Positions 25,903-34,294 of a DNA stretch of 64,000 bases are shown piece after piece. The notes below the pieces were generated by a model. It was not told the origin of the DNA and did not search any database. It saw only the letters and a program-made list of their open reading frames with translations. The stretch comes from Clostridia bacterium. GTDB taxonomy: Bacteria > Bacillota > Clostridia > Christensenellales > CAG-138. The stretch lies in contig JAFWVQ010000020.1 of NCBI GenBank assembly GCA_017523925.1, positions 1 to 64,000 on the forward strand, in the 5' to 3' direction. Each line of letters begins with the position of its first letter. The stretch's first letter is position 1. Made by a program: the position numbers and the translations under genes.

Positions 25903-27069
25903 ATGCTTGGAAACTTCAGCTACAAGAACGCAACCAAACTCTATTTCGGCGAGGATTCGCTGAGCTTTTTGAAGGATGAGCTCAATAACTTCGGCAAGAA
26001 CGTCGTGCTCATCTATGGCGGCGGTTCGATCAAAAAGAACGGCATCTACGACAGCGTTATTGCCATTTTGAAGGAATGCGGTAAGAATATCGCCGAGGAT
26101 GCCGGAGTTATGCCCAACCCCACTGCGGAAAAGCTCCGCGAGGGCGTGAAGATCGCGCGCGAGCATAATGCCGACCTGCTTCTCGCCGTCGGCGGCGGCT
26201 CCTGCTGCGACTATGCAAAGGCGGTATCCGTGTCCGTTCACTGCGATGAGGATCCGTGGGATAAGTACTTCATCAGGTTCGATGAGCCGACCTGCGAGAT
26301 AGTACCCGTCGGATGCGTGCTGACTATGGCTGGCACCGGCTCCGAGATGAACGGCGGCTCCGTCATCACCAACCACGAGACCCATCAGAAGATCGGCCAC
26401 GTTTTCGGCGACGAGGTAATGCCGAAGTTCTCCATACTCAATCCGCGCTTTACGATGAGCCTGCCCAAGCGCCAGATGGTCGCCGGTATATACGATATCT
26501 TCAATCATATCTGCGAGCAGTATTTTTCTGGCGAGGATGACAACGTGAGCGATTACATTGCGGAGGGGCTGATGAAATCCGTCATCCGCAACTCCCTTGT
26601 GGCGATCGAAGATCCCGAGGATTATGAGGCGCGCTCAAACATCATGTGGGCGGCTACCTGGGCGCTTAACACGCTTATCGCCTGCGGAAAAGCCACCGAT
26701 TGGATGGTACATATGCTCGGACAGGCGGCAGGCGGCTACACCGACGCCACTCACGGCATGACGCTTTCGGCGGTCTCGCTTCCCTATTACCGCCACATCA
26801 TGCCCTACGGTTTAGCTAAATTCAAGAGGTTCGCCACCGAGGTTTGGGGTGTTGGTGGAGCGGGCAAAACCGACAGGCAGATCGCCGAAGAAGGCCTTTC
26901 CGCCATGGAAAGCTGGATGAAAACGATCGGCGTTGCGATGAACCTTACCGAGCTTGGCGTAACGCCCGATATGATCGAGGCTATCGCGGATGCGACCTTT
27001 ATCTTCGACGGCGGCTATAAGAAGCTTGAACGCGAAGAAGTTGTTAAAATAATCAAAGAAAGCCTTTAA
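25903..27069 (+). CDS. Iron-containing alcohol dehydrogenase (YqhD/BdhA type)
   Basis: 388 residues. Residues up to 190 form the nucleotide-binding domain (YGGGSIKKNG, VGGGSCCDYAKA, TMAGTGSEMNGG); the metal site follows in YDIFNHICEQYF, TDWMVHMLG and DATHGMT. The GGGS motif followed by an acidic/polar residue is typical of NADPH-linked BDH/YqhD enzymes that reduce short aldehydes. It starts 22 bp after the repressor gene with GGAGG before it. In the TetR operon it probably detoxifies aldehydes rather than running bulk ethanol formation, which AdhE does. Confidence 0.92.
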   Translation: MLGNFSYKNATKLYFGEDSLSFLKDELNNFGKNVVLIYGGGSIKKNGIYDSVIAILKECGKNIAEDAGVMPNPTAEKLREGVKIAREHNADLLLAVGGGSCCDYAKAVSVSVHCDEDPWDKYFIRFDEPTCEIVPVGCVLTMAGTGSEMNGGSVITNHETHQKIGHVFGDEVMPKFSILNPRFTMSLPKRQMVAGIYDIFNHICEQYFSGEDDNVSDYIAEGLMKSVIRNSLVAIEDPEDYEARSNIMWAATWALNTLIACGKATDWMVHMLGQAAGGYTDATHGMTLSAVSLPYYRHIMPYGLAKFKRFATEVWGVGGAGKTDRQIAEEGLSAMESWMKTIGVAMNLTELGVTPDMIEAIADATFIFDGGYKKLEREEVVKIIKESL

Positions 27070-27082
27070 GGAGGAAAAAACA

Positions 27083-27646
27083 ATGAAGATCGAGATCAAA
27101 ACCACCGAAGCAATTTTCCCCATGCCCGTATTGCTCGTTTCCACCTTCAATGAGGACGGCAGCGTGGACGTTATGAACGCAGCCTGGGGAACTATGCTCT
27201 CCCGCGATATGGTCGCCCTTAATCTTACCGAAACGCACAAAACCGTGCAGAACATCAAGTCGCGCAAAGGCTTCGTTGTGCATATTGCCGATGCAAAGCA
27301 CGTTGTGGAGGCGGATTGGTTCGGCGTGATCAGCGCGAAAAACGAACCCGATAAATTCAAAAAGTCCGGCATGAGTTTTGAAAAGTCATCTCTTGTTGAT
27401 GCGCCCGTTATCAACGAGCTGCCGATAGCGCTTGAATGCGAGTTTGTCGAGTATCAGAGCGATGCGACCGGTCTCGGCGTGATCGGAAAGGTTCTGCGCA
27501 CTTCTGTCGAAGAAGCGAATATGAAGGACGGCAAGGTAGACGTCGGCTCTCTTGAAGCGATCGCCTTCGATCCCTACACCCACGGGTATTACAAGGTCTG
27601 CGGCCGCGTCGGCGATGCGTTCAAGGATGGGTTCAAGCTGAAATAA
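27083..27646 (+). CDS. Flavin reductase-like FMN-binding protein
   Basis: 187 residues of the flavin reductase domain family (split-barrel): PMPVLLVSTFNEDGSVDVMNAAWG near the N-terminus is the FMN site, and TGLGVIGKV lies in the dimer core. Such proteins bind FMN and reduce it or act as small flavoproteins, often interacting with flavodoxins. AAGGAGG stands before the ATG, 13 bp after the dehydrogenase. Its cofactor partner is likely one of the two flavodoxins downstream. Confidence 0.88.
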   Translation: MKIEIKTTEAIFPMPVLLVSTFNEDGSVDVMNAAWGTMLSRDMVALNLTETHKTVQNIKSRKGFVVHIADAKHVVEADWFGVISAKNEPDKFKKSGMSFEKSSLVDAPVINELPIALECEFVEYQSDATGLGVIGKVLRTSVEEANMKDGKVDVGSLEAIAFDPYTHGYYKVCGRVGDAFKDGFKLK

Positions 27647-27670
27647 TAAAGGAACCGTTAAGGAGCAAAA

Positions 27671-28141
27671 ATGAAAAGAATACTCGTTGCTTTTTTCTCG
27701 GCAAGCGGCGTAACCGCCAAGCTTGCAAGCAGGATGGCCGAAGCCGTCGGCGCGGACTTGTTCGAGATAGTTCCCAAGCAGCCCTACACAAGGGCCGACC
27801 TTGATTGGACGAACAAAAAGAGCCGCAGCACTTTAGAGATGCAGAATCGCGCCTGCCGCCCGGAGATCGCAGATACGATCGACGCTTCCGCATACGATAC
27901 GATCCTCGTCGGCTTCCCTGTTTGGTGGTACCGTGAGCCGTCCATAATCGACACCTTTATTGAAAGCTGCGATCTAACCGGAAAAACGGTCGTTCCGTTC
28001 TGCACCTCAGGCGGAAGCGGTATCGGCGACTCGGCCGCCAATATGCAGGCGCTTGCAAAGGGTGCCAAAGTGCTTGAGGGACGCAGATTCTCGCCCTCAG
28101 CGTCGGCTGACGAGCTTAAAAACTGGGTCGAGCAGTTCTAA
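27671..28141 (+). CDS. Flavodoxin
   Basis: 156 residues. The FMN-phosphate loop is FFSASGVTAKLA, followed by the aromatic loop GFPVWWYREP and the final loop FCTSGGSGIG, features of short-chain flavodoxins of the flavodoxin_4 type. It carries electrons in the cytoplasm. Start supported by AAGGAGC, 24 bp after the flavin reductase. The next gene is a lipoprotein version of the same fold with similar spacing of motifs. Confidence 0.9.
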   Translation: MKRILVAFFSASGVTAKLASRMAEAVGADLFEIVPKQPYTRADLDWTNKKSRSTLEMQNRACRPEIADTIDASAYDTILVGFPVWWYREPSIIDTFIESCDLTGKTVVPFCTSGGSGIGDSAANMQALAKGAKVLEGRRFSPSASADELKNWVEQF

Positions 28142-28154
28142 ACTGTGTGATCAA

Positions 28155-28895
28155 ATGAAAAGGATAATTTCGATTATCATTGCGGTTCTGATGCTTGCGC
28201 TTATGATGAGCTCATGCGCAGAGCAGCCCGCAACTCAGATCGAGGAAAACACGGCTGCTCCGAGCGTGACCTCCGCCCCCATTACATCTGCACCCATTAC
28301 CGCCGCTCCAACCAAGAGCGTACAGCCGGCGCAGAGCGCTCAGGCACCGGAAACAGAGCCGCCGACGCCGACTGAAAGCGAGCCGCCGACAGAAGCTTCC
28401 GAACCTCCGACCCACAAAAGCGGCGTGCTCGTGCTGTATTTTTCGGCCACAGGCAACACAAAGCTGCTTGCGGATAGGATAGCGAAGCTTGAGAAAGCGG
28501 ACATTGCTGAGATAGTTCCCGCGCAGCCGTACACCGCGGAGGACCTTAATTATCACGACCCCAGCACACGCGCCTCCGCCGAGCAGAACGATCCGAGCGC
28601 AAGACCGGCAATCGCCGAAGAGATCTCGCTCGAGGGTTATTCCGCCATTTTTCTCGGTTATCCGATCTGGTGGGGGAAAGCGCCGCGCATCCTGAATACA
28701 TTCGTTGAAGCGAATGATCTTACCGGCATAACCGTGATCCCGTTCTGCACCTCCGGCTCGAGCGACATCGGCGCAAGCGACGATGAGCTTGCCGCGCTTG
28801 CGGGCAGCGGAAACTGGCTGCAGGGCAAACGATTTGCTTTGAGCGTCACTAATGAAGAATTGCTGTCGTGGATCGGCGATTCGCTTGGAGAATGA
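28155..28895 (+). CDS. Flavodoxin-domain lipoprotein
   Basis: 246 residues. A signal peptide with lipobox MMSSC (Cys21) and a Pro/Thr/Ser-rich linker (about 25-75) precede a flavodoxin domain with YFSATGNTKLLA, GYPIWWGKAPR and FCTSGSSDIG. The linker resembles a cell-wall spacer, so the flavodoxin should face the outside, where electron donors are unclear. It lacks a strong RBS but lies 13 bp after the cytoplasmic flavodoxin and is followed by a terminator, closing the operon. Similar exported flavodoxins are known in gut Clostridia but are not well characterised. Confidence 0.88.
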   Translation: MKRIISIIIAVLMLALMMSSCAEQPATQIEENTAAPSVTSAPITSAPITAAPTKSVQPAQSAQAPETEPPTPTESEPPTEASEPPTHKSGVLVLYFSATGNTKLLADRIAKLEKADIAEIVPAQPYTAEDLNYHDPSTRASAEQNDPSARPAIAEEISLEGYSAIFLGYPIWWGKAPRILNTFVEANDLTGITVIPFCTSGSSDIGASDDELAALAGSGNWLQGKRFALSVTNEELLSWIGDSLGE

Positions 28896-28920
28896 ACCGA
28901 TAAGCTATTTTCAATTGCCA

Positions 28921-28955
28921 AAAGGACCGGGCAGCGGCTCGGTCCTTTATATTAA
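28921..28955 (+). terminator. Terminator of the TetR redox operon
   Basis: AAAGGACCG (28921-28929) pairs perfectly with CGGTCCTTT (28940-28948), followed by a T-rich stretch. Confidence 0.8.
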
Positions 28956-29020
28956 CTTTTGAGCAGCACTGTCATAATGCTCGATCCTCGGAAAAAGCAA
29001 ACCGTATAAAATGTTTGCCG

Positions 29021-29497
29021 TTACGCTTCATTCACGAGCTTTCCGCTAATATGCTCGGGATTTATCGCAAAGAGCAGCGTAGCCGGTCCGGAGCGCTCGA
29101 GCTCATGCTCGATATAGGCTTCATCGTGTGTGAACTTGTGGCTTAGCTCGGCGGAGATGCGATAAACGGTTTCTTTGTCCTCGATGAACTCGACTCTGCC
29201 GAAAACGATGACCGAGCTGATATTCAAAGCCCATTCGCCATCGCGAACAAAGCCCTTATCATACACGCAGAAAGAAACCTTGTCGTGTTCCTTCATCGCA
29301 TCGATCTTATGGCCGCGTTTCCCGCCGTGGAAATAGAGCTTGCAGTCATCCTCGCAGTAATAATGATTCATCGGCATCCCGTAAGGATACCCGTCATCAC
29401 CGAGCACCGACAGAACGCCGCGTTTTTCTTCCTTCAGAATGCGGATGCACTCCTCATTCGAAAGCTGCTGCTTTTTTCTTAGCATTTCTCTAAACAT
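29021..29497 (-). CDS. Pyridoxamine 5'-phosphate oxidase-family protein
   Basis: 158 residues of the PNPOx-like split-barrel: RGVLSVLGDDGYPYGMPMNHYY is the flavin-side strand pair, with FHGGKRGHKIDAMKEHDKV and SVIVFGRVEFIED following. Such proteins bind FMN or F420 and usually reduce nitro compounds or protect against drugs; genuine PNP oxidase is unlikely. ATG 29497 has GAGGAGG 8 bases upstream. No partner gene is next to it. Confidence 0.88.
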   Translation of the reverse strand: MFREMLRKKQQLSNEECIRILKEEKRGVLSVLGDDGYPYGMPMNHYYCEDDCKLYFHGGKRGHKIDAMKEHDKVSFCVYDKGFVRDGEWALNISSVIVFGRVEFIEDKETVYRISAELSHKFTHDEAYIEHELERSGPATLLFAINPEHISGKLVNEA

Positions 29498-29683
29498 TGT
29501 TTTTTCCTCCTCGATCATTATCAAGATGATTATACTGCTATCTCATTAACCGTTCAATTGCAGTTTTTCTCTAACCTTATCTTTTTCACTTATTATTTCA
29601 GCAAGAAGCCACGAATGTTCCGCTTTTGAGCGCAAATGTCGCAGTTTCTGTTAAATATTCTGAGCGAGTATTCTTTTCGCATT

Positions 29684-30265
29684 TTATTCCTCCGGCTTCA
29701 AAGAATTCTCTGTTGCATGATCAGAAGAATTATTTTTAAGTTTGAACTCCACATTGTTTGCCATAAGTTCATTAAACGTTACCGGCCTAAAACCGTTTAT
29801 ATCCACTCCCGCATTGAGTACGTTTTCACGCGACACAAGAAGTGGCCAGAAATCCAAATCGGTAGTGTTGTGGATATGCCCGTGGATCATAAACGAGCGC
29901 TTCTCATGATTCCAAGAAAGCAGAGGATAGTGGCAAAGCGTTATGGCGTGAGCTCCGTCCGACATTTCAATCATTGGATTTACGGATCTGAAGTATTTGT
30001 TCATATCCACCTTTTTCATCCAATCGGCATCATGATTGCCAACTATAAGATGCTTCTTTCCGCGAAGCCTTTTCAGTATGCTCTCGGGCTCTCGGCAGCG
30101 GAAGAACATGTCGCCGATGACGTAAACGGAGTCGGTTAATTTTACCCGCTCATTCCAGTTGGATATGAGCGCCTCATTCATCTCATTAGCGCAAGTAAAC
30201 GGTCTGCCGCAGGACTTAATTATATTTTCATGCCCGAAATGTGTATCGGCAATAAAATAGATCAC
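29684..30265 (-). CDS. Metallophosphoesterase (calcineurin-like)
   Basis: 193 residues. The metal and phosphate motifs are in order: ADTHFGHENI, IGDMFF, GNHDADW, CHYPLLSWNH and HGHIHN. This short subfamily resembles phage- and plasmid-borne phosphoesterases of unknown substrate. The start is GTG, with GGGAGG upstream. It lies near a tRNA gene, but I see no att-like repeat of the tRNA 3' end. Confidence 0.88.
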   Translation of the reverse strand: MIYFIADTHFGHENIIKSCGRPFTCANEMNEALISNWNERVKLTDSVYVIGDMFFRCREPESILKRLRGKKHLIVGNHDADWMKKVDMNKYFRSVNPMIEMSDGAHAITLCHYPLLSWNHEKRSFMIHGHIHNTTDLDFWPLLVSRENVLNAGVDINGFRPVTFNELMANNVEFKLKNNSSDHATENSLKPEE

Positions 30266-30465
30266 GGTTAATCCTCCCTATAAAAACAAAAAGCACAACT
30301 TAAGTATTTGCCTTTGGATCATCCTTTTTGCGTCCTCTGCCGTTATTATACCATAACAAAGCATAAGATTCAGCATTTTCCGCAAAATCATTTACGCCGC
30401 ATTATAAGGCGGAGCCTCCGCTGTTTGATTGAGTTATGAGTAAAATGGTGAAATACAATTCTTAA

Positions 30466-30506
30466 AACAAACAAAAACCCTGAAAAGTTCAATTCTTTTC
30501 AGGGTT
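30466..30506 (-). terminator. Terminator of tRNA-Arg
   Basis: AACCCTGAAAAG and CTTTTCAGGGTT (30476-30487 and 30495-30506) pair perfectly. On the minus strand it is followed by a T-rich run. Confidence 0.85.
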
Positions 30507-30509
30507 ATC

Positions 30510-30586
30510 TGGCACACCATACTGGATTCGAACCAGTGGCCTTCCGCTTAGGAGGCGGACGCTCTATCCTACTGAGCTAATGGTGC
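30510..30586 (-). tRNA. tRNA-Arg (anticodon CCU)
   Basis: Read on the minus strand it folds into a full cloverleaf. The 5' strand is GCACCAT and the 3' strand ATGGTGT, so the acceptor stem has a terminal G-U pair; the discriminator is G and CCA is encoded. The D loop is AGCTCAGTAGGATAGAGC, the anticodon loop reads CTCCTAA, giving CCU for AGG codons, and the T arm is CTGGTTCGAATCCAG. Confidence 0.95.
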
Positions 30587-30791
30587 ATACCGGCATTGAA
30601 CGCACTTGCTTTTGATGATCTTGCTTGCGTCCATTATAGGCGCAAAAGCTTTAAGATCGTTTATCAATTATACTCAATAACGTTATGATTGTCAACCTAA
30701 TAATCGACTCGAGCCAAATATATCTCGATTCGAAAATCGCAGTATTATACGAATTCGTTTTGAAATCCTTGAAAAATTCGGTTCTTGTCCA

Positions 30792-30820
30792 TTGAAATAT
30801 TCACAGCCGTTTATTATAAT
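30792..30820 (+). promoter_or_regulatory. Promoter of the glutaminase operon
   Basis: TTGAAA (30792-30797), 17-bp spacer, TATAAT (30815-30820). It lies downstream of an earlier in-frame start codon, so the glutaminase must begin further along. Confidence 0.7.
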
Positions 30821-30895
30821 ATAATGGATACGGGGCAGAGTGCAAACAGCTGCGCCTTCCTCGGCAAATCCGCAAACCTACGAGGTGCTATTAAA

Positions 30896-31861
30896 ATGGA
30901 GAATGATTTCGATAGACCGATCGAAAAAGAACAGATCGCGATCGACACCAAGATCGAGCGCGTTTTCAGCGAAGCCTATTATATCGGCAGGGCTTCGACC
31001 GCCAAGGGGACCGTTGCAGCCTACATCCCCGAGCTCGCCAAGGCTGACGCGAGCGCATTCGGGCTCTACATGATGCATGAAAACGGAGGCAGTCTTTCAT
31101 TCGGCGATTTTGAAACTCGGTTCTCCATTCAGTCCGTTTCAAAGGTCATCATCCTTGCTGCTTCGTTGAAGTACAGGGGCTTTAGAGGCACCTTCGATCA
31201 CGTTATGATGGAGCCTTCGGGGGATGCGTTCAATTCGATCCTAAAGCTTGATACGCGCAGCAACCTGCCGTTCAATCCAATGATCAACGCCGGCGCGATC
31301 CAAACCATCAGCCTGCTTGCGGATATCCTGAGCTTTGAGGACCTTTTGAGCTTTTCAAGGGAGCTTTGCTGCGATGAGGGGATAACGCTCGATGAGGCCG
31401 TTTATAAGAGCGAGTTCGAATCCGGGGACCGCAACCGCGCGATAGTGTATCTTCTGAAAAGCAAGGGCGTTCTTATGAGCGAGCCACAAAAGACTCTCGA
31501 TCTGTACTTCAAAATGTGCTCTCTCTCGGTCTCGGCGCGCTCACTCGCTTCCCTCGGACTGATCATATCAAACGGCGGTACCGATCCGCTGAGCGGTAAA
31601 CGACTCATAGACAGCGAGCATGTGCGAACTATCAAAAGCCTGATGTTCACCTGCGGAATGTACGATTTTTCCGGCGAATTCGGCGTTCGTGTCGGCGTTC
31701 CCGCAAAGAGCGGCGTTGGAGGCGGCCTTGTTTGCGCGGCTCCCGGCATGGGAATAGGTCTTTACGGTCCATCGCTCGATCCGTTCGGAAACAGCATCGC
31801 CGCAGTCAAGGCGATGGAGCATATCTCCGAAAAGCTTGGGCTGCACGTATTTGATTATTGA
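30896..31861 (+). CDS. glsA: Glutaminase
   Basis: 321 residues, close to the usual 305-310. It is a serine-dependent beta-lactamase-fold glutaminase: the SxxK motif is in QSVSKV, with NPMINAGAI and KSGVGGG further on, each near the active site. It turns glutamine into glutamate and ammonia. ATG 30896 has GAGGTG about 10 bases upstream and fits the promoter at 30792-30820. It opens an operon of peptide and amino-acid genes and lies 28 bp before the M42 peptidase. Confidence 0.92.
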   Translation: MENDFDRPIEKEQIAIDTKIERVFSEAYYIGRASTAKGTVAAYIPELAKADASAFGLYMMHENGGSLSFGDFETRFSIQSVSKVIILAASLKYRGFRGTFDHVMMEPSGDAFNSILKLDTRSNLPFNPMINAGAIQTISLLADILSFEDLLSFSRELCCDEGITLDEAVYKSEFESGDRNRAIVYLLKSKGVLMSEPQKTLDLYFKMCSLSVSARSLASLGLIISNGGTDPLSGKRLIDSEHVRTIKSLMFTCGMYDFSGEFGVRVGVPAKSGVGGGLVCAAPGMGIGLYGPSLDPFGNSIAAVKAMEHISEKLGLHVFDY

Positions 31862-31889
31862 ATTCGATCCGCATATTGAGGAGAAAAGC

Positions 31890-32969
31890 ATGAATAATAC
31901 TGATCGCATCGCTCTTATATCCGAGCTTTCAACCGCCTTCGGTCCATCCGGCTTCGAGGATGAAGTCGTAAGCGTTCTCAAAAAGCATTGCGCTGATCTT
32001 GGAAGACTGGAGGAGGACTCGCTCCGCAATCTGTACGTTTACAGAAACGAAAACACCGGCGACAAGCCCGTTCTTATGCTCGACGCGCACAGCGACGAGG
32101 TCGGCGCAATAGTTCAGGCTGTTCGTCCGAACGGCACGATACGCTTCCTCCTGCTCGGCGGTTGGGGCAAGTCCGCGCTTCCCTCGAGCAAGGTGCTCGT
32201 TCGCAGTCGGACCGGCGAATTAGTTCCCGGAATAGTGGCTGCAAAGCCTGTGCATTTCATGAGCGCTTCAGAGAAGGCCGGCGCAAGCTTCGAGGTGACC
32301 GACCTGAGCATAGATATCGGCGCTGCTTCCAAGGAGGAGGCCGAGAGCGTATTCCATATCGGTGTCGGCGAGCCCATCGTCCCCGCCGTTGATTTCGAAT
32401 TTAACGAGGCGCATGGCCTGCTGTTCGGGAAGGCGTTCGACTGCCGCATCGGCTGCGCGGCGCTCGTGCAGACCCTTCGTGCTTTGAAGGGGAAGGAGCT
32501 GCCCTTCGATGTTGTGGGCGTGTTTTCCTCGCAGGAAGAGGTCGGCGAACGCGGCGCACAGGTCGCAGTAAATCGAGTCAAGCCCGATATCGCGCTATGC
32601 TTCGAGGGCGCACCTGCGGACGACACCTTCACCGAGCCCTGGCTCACACAAACCGTACTCGGCAAAGGCGCAATGCTTCGCTATATGGATCGTTCGATCA
32701 TATGCAATCCTCGCTATATGCGTCATGCCTGCGACGTGGCGCAGAGCGCAAGTATCCCGATCCAGTGCGCGGTGCGCGAGGGGGGAGGGAACAACGGCGC
32801 GGTGATCAATCTTGCAGATAAGGGAATACCGGTCATCGTTGTGGGCGTTCCCGTGCGCTATATCCATTCTTCAAACGGCATCGCAAAGCTCGATGATTTC
32901 GATTCAACCGTGCGCTTTGCTGCGGCGCTTGCGGAAAGCATGAGCGAAAAGCTGCTTCGTTCGCTTTGA
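31890..32969 (+). CDS. M42-family aminopeptidase
   Basis: 359 residues. Metal ligands lie in DAHSDEVG, KAFDCRIGC (with Cys where most have a second Asp) and SSQEEVGERGA; IHSSNG near the end holds the final histidine. Members are large dodecameric aminopeptidases or deblocking enzymes acting on short cytoplasmic peptides. ATG 31890 follows GAGGAG. It is in the same direction as glutaminase with a 28-bp gap, so peptide breakdown and glutamine use may be linked. Confidence 0.9.
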   Translation: MNNTDRIALISELSTAFGPSGFEDEVVSVLKKHCADLGRLEEDSLRNLYVYRNENTGDKPVLMLDAHSDEVGAIVQAVRPNGTIRFLLLGGWGKSALPSSKVLVRSRTGELVPGIVAAKPVHFMSASEKAGASFEVTDLSIDIGAASKEEAESVFHIGVGEPIVPAVDFEFNEAHGLLFGKAFDCRIGCAALVQTLRALKGKELPFDVVGVFSSQEEVGERGAQVAVNRVKPDIALCFEGAPADDTFTEPWLTQTVLGKGAMLRYMDRSIICNPRYMRHACDVAQSASIPIQCAVREGGGNNGAVINLADKGIPVIVVGVPVRYIHSSNGIAKLDDFDSTVRFAAALAESMSEKLLRSL

Positions 32970-33017
32970 TCCTTCGTGCACGAGATCGGCTTTTATACTA
33001 ATTAGGAGGTCAACAGT

Positions 33018-33422
33018 ATGAGTAAACTATTTGATAAGAGCGCGGAGCTTCGCGCGATCGAGATCCCGCATTATAACTGCGCGCAATCGGTCCTGATCCC
33101 GTTTGCAATTGAGGCGGGGATCGACCCCGAGACCGCAAGGCGGATCGCCGCCAATTTCGGCGGAGGTATGAAGCGCGGTTCGGTCTGCGGCGCTGTAACC
33201 GGCGGACTGATGGCGCTTGGTCTGTTTGAAGCGGACGACGCCCAAACCGTCGAAGCCTATCATGAAAGATTTCTTTCGAAGCATTCCGGCTGCTTGAACT
33301 GCTCGGAGCTGCTTCAAATAAATGAGGAATCCGGAGGTGCGAAGAAGCCCTTCTGTGACGGCTTGGTCTTTGAATGCGTATCACTTGTTGAGGAAATCTT
33401 GAAAGAGAAGGGCAGGATCTAA
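33018..33422 (+). CDS. C_GCAxxG_C_C family protein
   Basis: 134 residues of a family named for its cysteine pattern, seen here at C21 (NCAQS), C57 (VCGAVTGG), C92 and C95 (GCLNC), plus one near residue 112. A redox or metal-binding role is suggested but not established. The N-terminal part, with GGGMKRG before the second cysteine, is characteristic. An AGGAGG lies 8 bases before its ATG and it ends 2 bp before the PhzF-like gene. Confidence 0.85.
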   Translation: MSKLFDKSAELRAIEIPHYNCAQSVLIPFAIEAGIDPETARRIAANFGGGMKRGSVCGAVTGGLMALGLFEADDAQTVEAYHERFLSKHSGCLNCSELLQINEESGGAKKPFCDGLVFECVSLVEEILKEKGRI

Positions 33423-33424
33423 GC

Positions 33425-34288
33425 ATGAAGGCCTTCGTGATGGACGCATTCTCCGAAAACTTGTTTTCGGGCAATCAGGCGGGGGTCGTGCTTGTTGACA
33501 GAGAGCTTTCCGATGAAACCATGCTCAAGATCGCGGCCGAATTCAAGCATTCCGAAACAGCTTTTATTCAGCCCTTCGATCGAGGCGGCAACTCAATAAG
33601 GATACGCTATTTTACTCCTGCCGGGGAGGTAGAGCTCTGCGGTCATGCAACCGTGGCGAGCTTTGCTTTGCTTCGCAAGCTCGAGCTGATCGGCGATGGC
33701 GGGTATTTAGCAGACACTGCGGCCGGCAGGCTGAACATCACCGTGAACGATAGGCGTATCTGGATGGATATGGCGCAGCCGAGGCTCGTAAAGGAGCTCG
33801 ACGCGGCTGAGATATCCGAGCTGTACTCCGCTTTCGCTCTCTCCGTTTCGGACGGTATCGAGGGCTGTTTGCCGCAGATAATTACCACCGGGCTCTCGGA
33901 TATCATTATGCCCGTTCGCAGCAGAGAATTACTGCTTTCAGCCGTTCAGGATACTTCGCGCGTTTCCGCTCTTTCATATAAGCTTGGATGCGTCGGCGTG
34001 CATATGTTTGCGCCGGGCGACGAGAGCTGCACCGCCTACTGCAGCAATTTCGCTCCGCTTTACGGCATACCGGAGGAATGCGCCACCGGCACTGCAAACG
34101 GAGCGCTGACCTATTATCTGCATCTTAAAGGGCAGATCACCGCCGGACAAGAGAACAGTTTTATACAGGGCGAGCATATGCATAGGCCGTCGAAGGTGCT
34201 GAGCATGCTGATAGAAAACGGGAATAGCGTTCTGATACGCATCGGAGGCACCGCAGTAATGAGCATGGAATGCGACATCAAGCTATAG
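33425..34288 (+). CDS. PhzF-family isomerase-like protein
   Basis: 287 residues with the two-domain diaminopimelate-epimerase-like PhzF fold. FSGNQAGVVL is the N-terminal motif, FKHSETAFI carries the likely catalytic glutamate, and ELCGHATVAS and CATGTANG are the symmetric loops. PhzF in Pseudomonas acts on dihydro-3-hydroxyanthranilate, but most bacterial members have unknown substrates, so phenazine synthesis should not be inferred. It is the last gene of the operon. Confidence 0.9.
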   Translation: MKAFVMDAFSENLFSGNQAGVVLVDRELSDETMLKIAAEFKHSETAFIQPFDRGGNSIRIRYFTPAGEVELCGHATVASFALLRKLELIGDGGYLADTAAGRLNITVNDRRIWMDMAQPRLVKELDAAEISELYSAFALSVSDGIEGCLPQIITTGLSDIIMPVRSRELLLSAVQDTSRVSALSYKLGCVGVHMFAPGDESCTAYCSNFAPLYGIPEECATGTANGALTYYLHLKGQITAGQENSFIQGEHMHRPSKVLSMLIENGNSVLIRIGGTAVMSMECDIKL

Positions 34289-34294
34289 CATTAT

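Noticed and set aside
30510..30586. tRNA gene as an integration site of a mobile element
   Set aside because: No integrase gene nearby and no repeat of the tRNA 3' end seen in the window.
33425..34288. Phenazine biosynthesis
   Set aside because: Only a PhzF-family gene is present with no other phz genes, and most PhzF homologues have unrelated roles.
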